64,000 nucleotides of DNA. Source: Krasilnikovozyma curviuscula. Taxonomy: Eukaryota; Basidiomycota; Tremellomycetes; Cystofilobasidiales; Mrakiaceae. Where the stretch lies: the NCBI GenBank assembly GCA_014825775.1, contig MVAQ01000003.1, positions 186,001-250,000 of the forward strand, given 5' to 3'. Position 1 is the stretch's first letter, and the number at the start of each line of letters is the position of its first letter. The notes under the pieces are model-generated. The model searched no databases. It was not told where the DNA came from and saw nothing but the letters and a program-made list of their open reading frames with translations. Positions 48,809-59,956 of this stretch are shown here, piece after piece. A program made the translations under genes and the position numbers.

Positions 48809-49801
48809 ATGGTATGTCCATGCCCTTGCGACCTGAGCTCTGGTGCACTCCTTCCCTCAGCATAGAACTTGACCAAATGTTCCTTCAACATTGAATTAGT
48901 CTGTGACTCTGCATACAACACATGGTGATCTCAAGATTGAAGTCTTTTGTGAGACAGTACCAAAAGCAGCAGAGAATTTCTTAGGATTGTGTGCTGCTGG
49001 AGAATACGATGGGTGTCTGTTTCACAGGTAGGCATTGACAGGTCTTCGTTCGTAGGAATGAATGAGCTCTGATGTGGAGTCCGACCTCACTAGAGGGGAG
49101 GGTTGTTGTTGCTGGTGGGTTGACAAGACAGCTGTGAACTGTGTACTAATTGCATGTCTTTTTATTTCTTTATCTCATCGTTCTGGTGTCTCTCAGGAAC
49201 ATCAAGACATTCATGATTCAAACAGGAGACCCAACAAACACGGGAAAAGGTGGACAGAGTATATGGGGCAGGCCATTCGCCGATGAAGTGAAAAGCACAC
49301 TGAAGGTAACCGTCCAGTTTCTCGTCAAAATGGTCGTTGATTGATCTATGGCTGTTTTTCTCATTAAATGATGTCTTTTTATGTCGGGAAAACCATTAGT
49401 TTAATGCTAGAGGAATAGTAGCAATGGCGAATTCAGGATTAGACAGCAACAAATCCCAAGTCAGTTACCTTTTTTTGCCTGTTTGTACTGGATCTGACTT
49501 TAACGTTCGTCCCTTCATTGTCAGTTCTTCATCACGTACGCCAGACAACCTTCATTAGATGGAAAGTACACCATCTTTGGCCGAGTGATCGACGGACAGG
49601 ATTCAACGCTGGACTTCATGGAAAAAGTACCGGTTGCTGGGAACAAACATCGACCTACGACGGACATTAAGATTCTCAATGTGAGTCTTAAGCTGTAATC
49701 TTTTCTCTTTGCGAAAGTGGAGTCTCCTGACGAAGGAATTTTTTTGTTCACAGATCACTATCCATGCCAATCCGATAGCTTCTGCCAAGCTAGCGCGATG
49801 A
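48809..49801 (+). CDS. CYP10: PPIL3/Cyp10-type cyclophilin, peptidyl-prolyl isomerase
   Basis: Proline isomerase; human PPIL3 relatives are spliceosome-associated. The protein reads [20 protein letters not shown], then [80 protein letters not shown] and [20 protein letters not shown]. The catalytic arginine (FHRN), QFFITYA and the GKGGxSIWG insertion characterise the PPIL3 group. Total about 165 residues. The only coding bases of exon 1 are the ATG at 48809-48811; intron 48812-48899 follows immediately, then TCT GTG ACT (SVT). The exon-1 frame remains open upstream to an ATG at 48659, which would add 50 residues, but family alignment favours 48809. Stop TGA at 49799-49801. Confidence 0.92.
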
Positions 49802-50103
49802 GAAGATACGTAGTTCACACATAGAATTTTGTTGTATCACTTTTTATAAACATAGTGTGAAAATCTCAGTAGCACAGGGCATAGGCATGGCTACTGGCGG
49901 CGGCGCAAAGCTTAGAAGATTCGAGTTATATTAACAGGTATATATCGACAGACCATAATGAAGTCCAAACCACCTCTTTTCATAATAACTCTTCGTCGTC
50001 CAGACTCAAATTAAGAGAAAAAACTTGAACATCTTGAGTTCGCCTCCGAGCTCATCCTCAACCTCAACCTACAACTGTCCAAATTCACCATTTCGCAGGA
50101 GCG
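49802..50103. other. Intergenic region between cyclophilin and histone deacetylase
   Basis: About 300 bp with the cyclophilin 3' UTR and deacetylase leader. Nothing else recognised. Confidence 0.5.
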
Positions 50104-53056
50104 ATGGTGATACCAAACAATTCCTCGTCAAGCATATCTCCTTCTGCGAGAGATGCAGCTGATAAGTCTTCGAGCTCGAGACAGGACACTCCCAGTGGTA
50201 AAAAGGTTACTTAGTTAGTAGCATGGTTTCGCCCGTACTCCAATTCTTGAGGGAGGATATGTTTGGTCTCCCAAACGAAGCTTGGTTTCGGACTATTAAG
50301 CATGTAGAGAGAAAGGTGGTGTTGGAGACACTGGGGCATCAATTTTGATGGCAGCGGTGCTTAACTGACGGGGCGGTTACTCGACGAAGCTCGCTGATGA
50401 GGGACAAACGCGACCGCCTCTCATCCTCTGCTCTCCCTAGCACTGGAAGCGTTGTCAGAGCTTAAGACTGATACGATTTTCTTCCTTCTGGCCCGATATC
50501 ATTAGTTACTACGACCGTGAGTGGTGTCAGGCTATCCGATATAGCACTTGATTGAGGGATACTAACCAACTCACTGTCGATTCTGCAGATGATGTTGGCA
50601 ATCATAAATACGGAGAAAATGCACATCAGATGAAGCCAGGTGAGATCTCCAATTCTTTTTCGTCCATTATAGGCGAGGTCTAAGAGAGGGCAACACTAAG
50701 GTGTCATCCGTCACTCCTATCCTGCTCTTATTCGTTCTCTCCATCGTTGCATGCCCAACAGCCACTGACATTCACCATCTTTAGCTCGAATGCGTATTGT
50801 GCACAACCTCTGTATCAATTACGACCTGCTAGACCCAAGTATCGTCGATGTGATCCGTCCAGCTCGAGCGACACATTTCCAGATGACCAGGTTCCACACG
50901 GATGAATACATTGATTTCCTGGCTAAAGTTATGCCGGAGACGCACAATGAACTGACGGGCAATGGTCAAAGATGTGAGTTTTTTTCGCCTTTCCGAATCG
51001 ACCCTGACAGTACCACAGATAAACTAACGAACTCTCGCGGATTGTTACTTCAGTTTTGACTGGCCCAGATTGTCCTTCATTTGAGGGACTCTTTGAGTTT
51101 TGTTCTATCTCAGCGGTAAGTTCAAGTTCAAGATTGTTTGTAACCACAAAACCTGCTCTCAGCACCAATAACTCTATACTTTGCAGGGAGGAAGTATCGC
51201 TGGCGCAAATAGGCTTAATGATGGTGCTGCAGGTGGGTCAACTCTTTCTAGATTTCGCCGATCACCAGGGTAGAGTATGTGAAGGCAGTAACTAATTTCG
51301 TTCGATTAGACACTTGCATCAATTGGTCAGGGGGACTGCACCACGCCAAGAAACGTGAAGCCAGTGGTTTCTGTTATGTGAACGATATTGTCCTCGGAAT
51401 TTTGGAGCTTTTAAGGTAAGCGATGCGCATTATTTGATTTTCCCTGCTGTGATGACTGACTTGACATTGTCAACGTTAGGTATCACGAACGAGTGCTTTA
51501 TATTGATATTGATATCCATCATGGTGATGGAGTCGAAGAAGCGTTCTTTTCGACTGATCGTGTCATGACTGCATCGTTAGTTTCATTCAGGTCCTTTTGC
51601 CCCACCGAGTGCGTCGACACCACAATCTCTCTTTCCTTTCAATTAGCTTCCACAAATTTGGCGACTACTTCCCTGGAACCGGACACGTCAAAGATATCGG
51701 AATCGGCAAGGGTAAAAACTACGCCGTTAACGTTCCGCTTCGAGACGGCATTAATGACGAGACTTACGCGTCCATCTTCCAACCCGTCATCTCGCACATC
51801 ATGGAATGGTACAGACCTGACGCTGTCGTTCTCCAATGTGGAGCAGACTCTCTCGCTGGCGATAAACTGGGTGTATTCAATTTGACCATGAAGGGCCATG
51901 CGGACTGCGTCAAGTTTGTGAGCAAGTTCAATTTACCGCTGATGGTCCTAGGCGGCGGTGGATACACTGTAAAAAACGTTGCCAAGACATGGACGTATGA
52001 AACTGGAATTATCTTAGGTAAAGAGCTGGACGAGAATCTGCCGTACAACGAATAGTGAGTGTTAAGGTCTGTTTTGTTTGTCTCCGTGCTCCAACTAACC
52101 TTCTGTGACGCTGTAGCCTTGAATACTTTGGTCCGCGATATAAACTCGAAGTTCTGGAAACAAATATGGACAACTACAATTCCAGACAATACTTGGATGG
52201 CATCAAGTAAGCGCCCATCGTCGTACTCTCCCTGGTCCCGATTCTCACCTCGCTTTATCCTCATTCGCAGGAGCCAAATTATCGACCATCTACGAAATAT
52301 GCCGTTTGCGCCTAGTACTCAGATGCAACACGTTCCCAAGTCGTCTGTGGGGCGAGAGCTAGGAATCGATGAGGAACCTGATAGTGATGGTGAAAGTTCG
52401 ATCGATGGAGCAATCAGAGGTGGGTTCACAGCTTTCGTTGAAATGGAACCTAGTGCATGCACCGATGTTGATTAGACTCTTTTCTTGTAGCTCGCATCAG
52501 AAATATCGAGTCTCAAAACGGAAAAATCTACGGAGATTCGGATTCGGACGACGATGCGTATAGTGAGGACGATGAGAGTAGTGTCTTTGGTGGCCGCCGG
52601 AAACCACAGCGTCGTCCAGCCGGTTTATCATCACGAAACCAATATCCATCCTCATTCTACCCGCCAACCTCGTCTCGAGCTTCTCTCCTGAAGGGCGCCA
52701 AGAACCCACTCCTTCCCAGCCATCTCAGCAATCAAGATCGTGGTAGTCGTCAGTCTTCATTTAACGGTGAGGAAGAAAATCCACCTAAGAAAAGACGCTT
52801 CTTCACCTCGTCGAAACTGCAAGGATTGATGGGCGCGACAAAGAAGAACGAGCTGGAAGCTATGTTGTTCCCTCATCAGCATCCACCGCAAACGGTCCAG
52901 CCGAAACGAACTGGTCCTGTCGTTCCTGAAGACCCTCTGAAACAACACGAGCTGGATGAATTTGCTCCACCTGAGTTTGTGCTATCAAAGGAAACAGGAC
53001 GGGTTCTTCACGTCAACATCGAGTCGCTGAACTTGGAAAGCTTAGGGCAGGTGTAG
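50104..53056 (+). CDS. Class I (Rpd3-like) histone deacetylase with long C-terminal extension
   Basis: Zn-dependent lysine deacetylase acting on chromatin. Joining exons 50104-50213, 50506-50516 (11 nt), 50589-50639 and later ones in phase gives a Ser-rich leader, [74 protein letters not shown] (tandem catalytic His), [20 protein letters not shown] (zinc ligands) with [29 protein letters not shown] and [16 protein letters not shown] (active-site Tyr loop). The catalytic domain is complete. The C-terminal ~220 residues are an acidic Asp/Ser stretch ([20 protein letters not shown]), a basic patch (PPKKRRFF) and a tail ending [11 protein letters not shown]; this is longer than in yeast Rpd3. Intron 1 is 292 nt. 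It belongs with Rpd3 rather than Hda1 proteins, but I cannot name the exact paralogue. Confidence 0.92.
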
Positions 53057-53435
53057 TTGTCAGGGCGCGAAGGTTTAAGTTTGCCTAAATGTATCGTTGT
53101 ACTATTACTGTGATTGGTTCCAATGATATCTTTATTTTTATTCGTTTCTAGTTTGTACTTTATGTTGATGAAACAATTTTCTGTTATTTGTGGTACATTT
53201 TTCCCCGGAAAGTCAAAAATTCTTCGAGGCGCACGATTTTTATGAACCGACAGTTAAGAGTAATTTCAAGAAGAAAGCCATCAAAGGAAGGACAGACTTG
53301 AGTGCAGTAAAGTTTTGGCAAGGTGAATATTCCTTTGTTTGGCCCAAGGGGTTTCTTTGCTAGCTGGAATTGACACTTCCTTTCGTCGCTCTCGCTGCCT
53401 CTCCATCAGTCAAACCAATTTTGTACGACAGTTCA

Positions 53436-55379
53436 ATGGCTACCTCAACTCCAAAGCGAACTCGTTCCTCCATATCGAAAACAGCAGATATCTCCACCGG
53501 TTCTCCAGCCTCAGCGGTGCTTCGTCGAACGACCAGAGCTTCAGCAGCAGCATCAGGTAGCAGCCAGCCAGGAAGCAGTCAATCCAAGACGTACGGCCCC
53601 AAGAATACAGACTCTCCGTCTTCTCAGTCAACTCCTACGAATCGCGGTGGTTCGAAGGGGAAAGGGAAAGCTACTGCTCGTGCTGAACCCCTTGAGGCAC
53701 ATGAACCACCGTCTGAAGCCTCCTCCCCTTCGAGCTCAAGCATCCTGCCTGACTCACAGCCACCGCACCATGTTACCTCGTCGGAAGTTCCGCTAGTAGC
53801 TGCTTCAAGTTCCGTCACCGAGCTCTTCAGTCCACCAGCCCACCTGAAATCCAAAAAATCTGCAACTTCGTCAGCTCTGAAGACACAACTCCTCCCAGCG
53901 GATACTTCTAGCCCATATTTGAAAGTTACTGAACAACCAATTGAAGATAAAGAACAAGAAGAGGTGGTGGGGTCGGTTTTGGAGTTGAGAGCGGACGGAC
54001 AAGTTGGTACTCCGACGCCCTCGCCGAGAAAGAAGACAGCTGGCCCGACCAAGAAATCATCCACAGCGCAGAAGAAGCTTACAGCAGCTGTTATTGGCCT
54101 TGCTCCTCCAGAAGACGTCGATAACGAGGGTGGCGCATCGGCTCTTCCAACACCAGAAGCACCACCAGCACCAGTTGCATTCACGGAAGAAGAGGAACTT
54201 GTCGCAATTGACGAAAATTTTGATCAAGTACTCAACGATGAAGGAGTGCATGACGCTGGAGTTGGTAATAGCACAAATGGTGCTGAAACCGACATCTCTC
54301 TCGAGATTTCAACTGAAGATGTTGAGAAGGTTGAGAAAGTACTTGCTGCTGGCCCAGTTGAAAGCAGTACGGAGGAAGAAGACGAAGCCATTGAGGAGGA
54401 AGAGTTGTATGAGGAGAACGGAAGCTCCTCGGAAGAGGAGGATAGCGATGACGATGACGACGACTCCTCCTCTGAGGAGGAAGAGAGCGACGAGGACGAG
54501 GAAGACGATGCAGCAACGCCAAAGAAAGATCAATCGTCCTATCTGTCTTCCCTCTTCTCACTTGCTCTTGCCAACGCCAAAGCGGCAGAGGAACATGAAG
54601 CTCGTTTGAAACAACTCGATAACGGTGAAATCGTGTTGCAGCTAGAGAAGGAAAAGACTTTAGCGTAAGTTCCCAAGTTGTTTGTTCAAAGAGTTTCAAG
54701 CTGATTTCTAAAATCTGCGTGTTTCTTCATACAGACCACTCCCGTCGCTCTCCAAACCCAAGCACAACGATCTCTTCAAATTCCCTTCTGCTGCCACTGG
54801 TAAAGTCAAAATTTCTTCAACACTCCCAGAAGCATCAGAGGCAACACCATCCAAAGCTTCGCCTGACGGACTTGAGCTTGATACCTACGTCGCACCAAGA
54901 TTCCTGACTAAGAAAGAAGCGAAAGCAGTGAGTTCACTTCTCAATTTTTAACGTCACATCAACGAAGCTTACCTTCTTTGGGTTTTCCTTTGCAGGAACG
55001 ACTTGCCAACAAGCCACTGGCTTTCCATGAGATGCCAGCAATCCCAGAAGACCGTAAAAAGGAGATGGCTCGTGAATACCACGCGCTCAAGCTTCGAAAC
55101 TCCCTCGACCCCAAAAGGTTCTACAAAGGCCAAGGAGGCCTTAAAGCACCTCTCCCTGAAGTCTTCCAGCTCGGAAGAATTGTGGAAACGAGCAGGACAG
55201 TCCAAGATTCGACGCTGTTCAAGGCTACGCAGGTCGGAAGCATTATGCAGGAGCTCATCAACGACACAGAGGGCAAGACGTACGCGAAGAGGAAGTTTTC
55301 GGAGCTTCAAGATACTAGACAACAGCATGGAAGAGGAAGAGGATGGAAAAAGGGGAAGAGGGATAAGAGACTTTACTAG
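53436..55379 (+). CDS. FCF2: FCF2, small-subunit processome factor
   Basis: Nucleolar protein for early pre-18S rRNA cleavages. The C-terminal Fcf2 domain is clear: RLANKPLAFHEMPAIPEDRK, EYHALKLRNSLDPKRFYKGQ, LPEVFQLGRIVETSRTVQDS, and a basic RGRGWKKGKRDKRLY end. The long N-terminal region, about 410 residues in one exon, is low complexity: Ser/Thr/Lys/Pro rich with SPTPRKK-like sites, then a strongly acidic Glu/Asp/Ser block (about residues 330-375), as common in nucleolar proteins. Two introns split the conserved part (about 54666-54734 and 54928-54996). The start at 53436 (MATSTPKRTRSSISKTADIS) is preferred over the in-frame ATG at 53370, which would add a hydrophobic stretch not expected in this family. 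Confidence 0.88.
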
Positions 55380-56730
55380 ATGTGTTTTTCCTGATGTTGT
55401 ACAGCTATCATCCCATTCTTGCCTAAGCTAATGTACTACTTGAGGTTTGCTCTAAAGTTTACAAATTCATATTTGCGTCATTTTCAGTCTGTGTATTTAC
55501 AAATGAGCGCTTCGAGTTTGGGTTTTATATTTGAGTGCACACAAGCTGGCGCAAATGTATTAGACTTGACTTTGCTCAACACACTGAGGAGACGACTACC
55601 ACGTGATCATTGGAACACAGAGCATTTGGGTTATCGACCTCAGTAACCGATGGAACGGGTTTTGAAGGGACAAGAAAGCCGTAAAGTGGTGAGAATTGGA
55701 AGATTGGAATAGAATATTTTCAATGCTTTTGTTTGACTGTTCAAGAAAGTGGAATCGCTTTTTGCACCTGGCGCTTATTTACGAACGACAAATACCACTT
55801 GACGTAAAACTGGAGGAAGGTTTTTTATGAAACAAACTTATGTGAGCGCTTGCCGAGCGGACGTCGGTTGCTTTTGAGAGCCGGGTGGGCCGGGATAGCA
55901 AACCGATCCGGATATTTGTCTAGTAATCGCAACTAAAAACAAGAGAAGATTTACCATCCTGAACTGCTGTCGGCCAACTCTATAAGGAATCACAATTATA
56001 TTGTCAAAAAGAAAGAAAAGTAATTGTTGATGTGCTTGAAAATTGGGCTGCGGCAGTATCAGTCTTGAGGGAGTTTCAACGGACAATAGAGCGCCCTGGT
56101 GCAACCGACTTTACTCTGCACTTCTAAATTTAGCTCGATTGTAATCCAGTAGTATCACTTTTAATCAATCGGAACTATGTCAGAGACTAGCTGCAGAGCG
56201 CGGTCGTTGTAACTGAAGCTCCACACTGCACGCAGCTTGGACAGTTTGTTCTGCCTTCTTGAACGTGATCTCCAAGGTAACCAGAAGTACTCACGCGGTA
56301 AACTTTGAGCACTCTACTTTTTAGACCGGTGGGTAGTTTAGGAGAAAACTTCTCTTGTGACCTTGCGCTGATCTCTCTTCGTTAGTAACCCCTTCGAGCA
56401 GAGTGGCAAGTTGCACCCTGCTCGTCTGGAACGCTTATTTTTTCCAAGGATCTAGTGAAGATTGTTTGGATGCAATAGCAGACTCTACGAACGAGGTGTA
56501 GTCTCCCATCGGACCGTGATTGGTTTTTCTTGATCTTTCGCGCGCTGTCAGTCACCTCCACACCCTGCTCGGGAAATCCTCGACGTACCTCCGATTTGCA
56601 TCAGGTGGTACTGTCGATCGTAATGCTACTTCCTGACTACTCCAAACTTTGAGTCCCGCGCCTTGCTAAGCTTATAAGGCCAACGAGGTCAGCTTCTTTC
56701 TCTTCTCTTTGCCGGTCGGTATTTGCCACG
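55380..56730. promoter_or_regulatory. Intergenic region upstream of the GH3 beta-glucosidase
   Basis: About 1.35 kb, the largest gap with no gene. TATAAG at 56673-56678 lies about 55 bp before the GH3 ATG. A segment near 55848-55900 looks faintly tRNA-like but fails (see rejected). Open frames are short and featureless. Confidence 0.5.
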
Positions 56731-59664
56731 ATGAAACTCACTTCCATTCTTTGGTTGGTGGGAGCAGGGAACCTGGTTAGTGCTCTCAGTGTTTGGAATC
56801 CTTCTTCTGTTTTCAAGAAGGCTTTAAACTCGACAGCAGTACTTGTTGGTGGGTCAAGGTAGCTCTAATGCTTCGAGAGGGACTACTTTCTGACGATGTT
56901 GTTAATAGGCAACTTAACCTACGTAACCTCACCACCAGTTTATCCAACGGTTAACACATCTGCAACAAGAGAATGGGAAGTTGCTGGTCAGTGGGTTCAG
57001 ACTTCTTTTCTCGAGCAGAGCACTAAGTTGTGCAGCGTTTTGATAATGAAGTGGCTAAAGCGAAAGCCAAAATCTCGACCTGGACACTGCAGCAAAAGAT
57101 CAACGTCACTACAGGTCTAGGATGGGCAACAAACCGATGCGTTGGCAATACCGCACCTCTCCCAGAAATCGACTGGCCAGGGTTTTGTTTACAGGACTCG
57201 CCATTGGGTGTGAGAGACACCGACTACGTGACTGCATTCCCAGCTGGGATCCAGGCAGCTTCTACGTGGGACCGTTCTTTGATCAGGAAAAGAGGAGCTG
57301 CGATGGGGGCTGAGTTCAAGGGAAAGGGTGTTCATGTCGCTTTGGGTCCGATGATGAATATGGGACGCATTGCTCAAGGTGGTCGCAACTGGGAAGGTTT
57401 TGGTGCTGATCCATATCTCACAGGTGAAGCTGCCTACGAGTAAGTCCATCGCTTCTGTGGATGTCGCTTCTAACTACTGAGCGCCTTCTCCGATAAGAAC
57501 CGTCAAAGGGCTTCAATCGAGTGGAGTTCAGGCTACAGCAAAGCACTTTGTTGGTAATGAACGTGAGAGAACATTCCTGCTTCTCAAATGAAGCCCAATA
57601 CAGATGATTCCTTTTTTTTTTTTCCTCAGAGGAACTCAATCGAAGCACCTCAAGCTCCAACATTGACGATAGGACAATGCACGAAATCTATCTCCATCCG
57701 TTCTTGAAATCAGTCCAAGCTGGAGTTGCCAGTGTGATGTGCTCCTATAACTTGGTCAACAACTCCTGGGCTTGCCAGAATTCGAAAGTACGTCGATGTC
57801 ATTGTCCACTTCCATCGCGTCTTTGATAACTTATGGCACTGTTCTCAGACCATTAATGGTTTGCTGAAGCACGAGCTCGGCTTCCAAGGATACGTCATGT
57901 CAGACTGGGACGCTACCCACTCCGGAGTCGGTGGATCTCTTGCGGGGCTGGACATGGACATGCCTGGTGACATTGGCTACTCAGGACTCCACAACGCTTC
58001 CTACTTTGGCTACAACTTGACTGCTGGTGTCATGAACGGAACGATCCCGGAGAGCAGAATTGATGATATGGCCACCAGGATCGTCGCCGCTTGGTACTTG
58101 TTGGGACAGGATAAAGTATGTCTGTCTTGTCTATACTTCAATTCTACACTCTTCTCACTCTCAAATTTTTGCGGTAGAACTACCCTCCCATCAGCATCGC
58201 ATCTTTTGCTCCTTTCTCAGATCCGCTCAACGAGCACGTCGATGTACAGGACGACCACAAGAGGGTGAGCCAATTCGTGCTTTTTTTTCAACGACTTCTA
58301 CTTTTGCCTTCTATAACGTTTTAAATTAGATTGTTAGAGAAATTGGAGCAGTTGGAACAGTCTTACTCAAGAATGTAAACAACACACTGCCTCTGAAATC
58401 TCCGAAGTCTATGTCTATCATCGGACTCGACGCTGCTCCACCTGCTGATGGACCTAATGGCTACTCGGACAGAGGTGGTGTCGATGGTCATTTGGCGATG
58501 GGATGGGGGTCGGGAACTGATAACTTCCCATACTTGATTTCTCCTCTAGAAGGTATGGCCAATTTGTTGTCGAGCAAGAAGAATCTATGGTACTGAGTTG
58601 TGCCTTTCTCTAGCGATCCAAAGACATGCACTGGAAAATGGTACTCGAAGTATCACTTACTGGCTCGATAATTGGTCATTAGGGGGTGTCAACTCGACAG
58701 CTCAGAACACTGAAGTAGCCCTTGTCTTCGTCAACAGCGATAGTGGTGAAGGATACATCACAGTGGATGGAAACGCTGGCGATAGGAAGAATCTAACAGC
58801 ATGGTTCCAGGGAGATACTGTCATATCATCAGTCCTGGAGAATAACGCCAACACTATCGTCATCATAAACTCGGTCGGGCCGCTCATTTTAGAACCCTGG
58901 ATCAACCACCCGAATCTTACTGCGGTCTTGTGGGCCGGACTTGGTGGACAGGAGTCAGGAAATGGACTTGTTGATGTTCTCTGGGGCAAGGTTAACCCAT
59001 CTGGTGAATCGTTCTTGCCATTTTTCAGAGCACTCACATCTCGCTGAACGCCCACAATATGTTCTTATCAGGACGCCTCCCTTACACGATCGCCAAGTCT
59101 CCGTCCGACTACTCAGCATCTCTAGTACCTGAAAACAACTCAGTAGCTGTACCTCAAGTTCCATACGAAGAAGGTCTCTACATCGATTACCGATGGTTCT
59201 TGGCTAACCAAATAACCCCGCGCTTCCCCTTCGGATTCGGTCTTAGTTACACTACCTTTGGCTATTACTCTCTTACAGTTAGTAAAAAGGTATCCAAATT
59301 CAAAACTTACAACTCTACAGCCGTCGGTGCCAGCACTTCCTCAGCACTTCACTCCAAAGTCGCTGAAGTTGAGTTCTATGTCACTAACACCGGGACTGTC
59401 TTTGGCCATGAGATCCCACAGCTCTATCTCTCTTTTCCCAAATCAGTTGTACAACCTCCCAAGGTACTTCGAGGGTTTGAAAGAGTTGGTATTCACCCAG
59501 GCGACACCACTTGTGTCAAGATCGCGCTATCGAGATACGAGGTGTCCACATGGGATGTCATCTCTCAGAGTTGGGTAGTTCCAAATGGGACGTTCGAAGT
59601 GATCATTGGAAGCAGTAGCGCAGTGGAAGACGAAAAGCTCAAAGCCTCTCTCAGATTTTGGTGA
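56731..59664 (+). CDS. Secreted GH3 beta-glucosidase
   Basis: Secreted enzyme releasing glucose from cellobiose and other beta-glucosides. Start at 56731 gives a signal peptide ([20 protein letters not shown]). Family blocks: [20 protein letters not shown] followed by [40 protein letters not shown] with [32 protein letters not shown] (KHF substrate loop), [16 protein letters not shown] and the nucleophile loop [16 protein letters not shown], whose Asp in SDW is the catalytic nucleophile. The GH3 C-terminal alpha/beta domain ([20 protein letters not shown]) and a fibronectin III-like domain ([40 protein letters not shown]) follow. About eight short introns; many N-glycosylation sites. Complete, about 850 residues, consistent with fungal extracellular GH3 enzymes. 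Confidence 0.94.
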
Positions 59665-59956
59665 AAGGGGATATAGAAGGACTTCCGGGTTAACACGTAA
59701 TGACAAAATGATATATGTACATAGATTCCACGCCTGTATGAGGTGAAAGTACGTCACAAAGCTACGGACGACTTGACCAACGCACAACTTGACCAGCGGG
59801 GCGCGAGAGAACATTTTTGTTTTTAGCACATCTGAATCAGATCTGTTAAAAGAATAGTTCAGGGCTTTCCGAAAGGTAACCTTCAACATGGTTCGAGCCT
59901 TCAAAGCCGAAGTAATGGAAGGGCTGTTGAGAAAGAGCACAATGACAACAATCTCT

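Noticed and set aside
53624..54699. Long open frames on both strands over the FCF2 acidic region
   Set aside because: Low-complexity coding sequence (Glu/Asp/Ser) commonly leaves other frames open; the Fcf2 frame explains the region.
55848..55925. tRNA-like segment (GCCGAGCGG D-arm-like motif)
   Set aside because: No GGTTCGAATCC-type T-arm at the right distance and no matching acceptor stem; chance resemblance.
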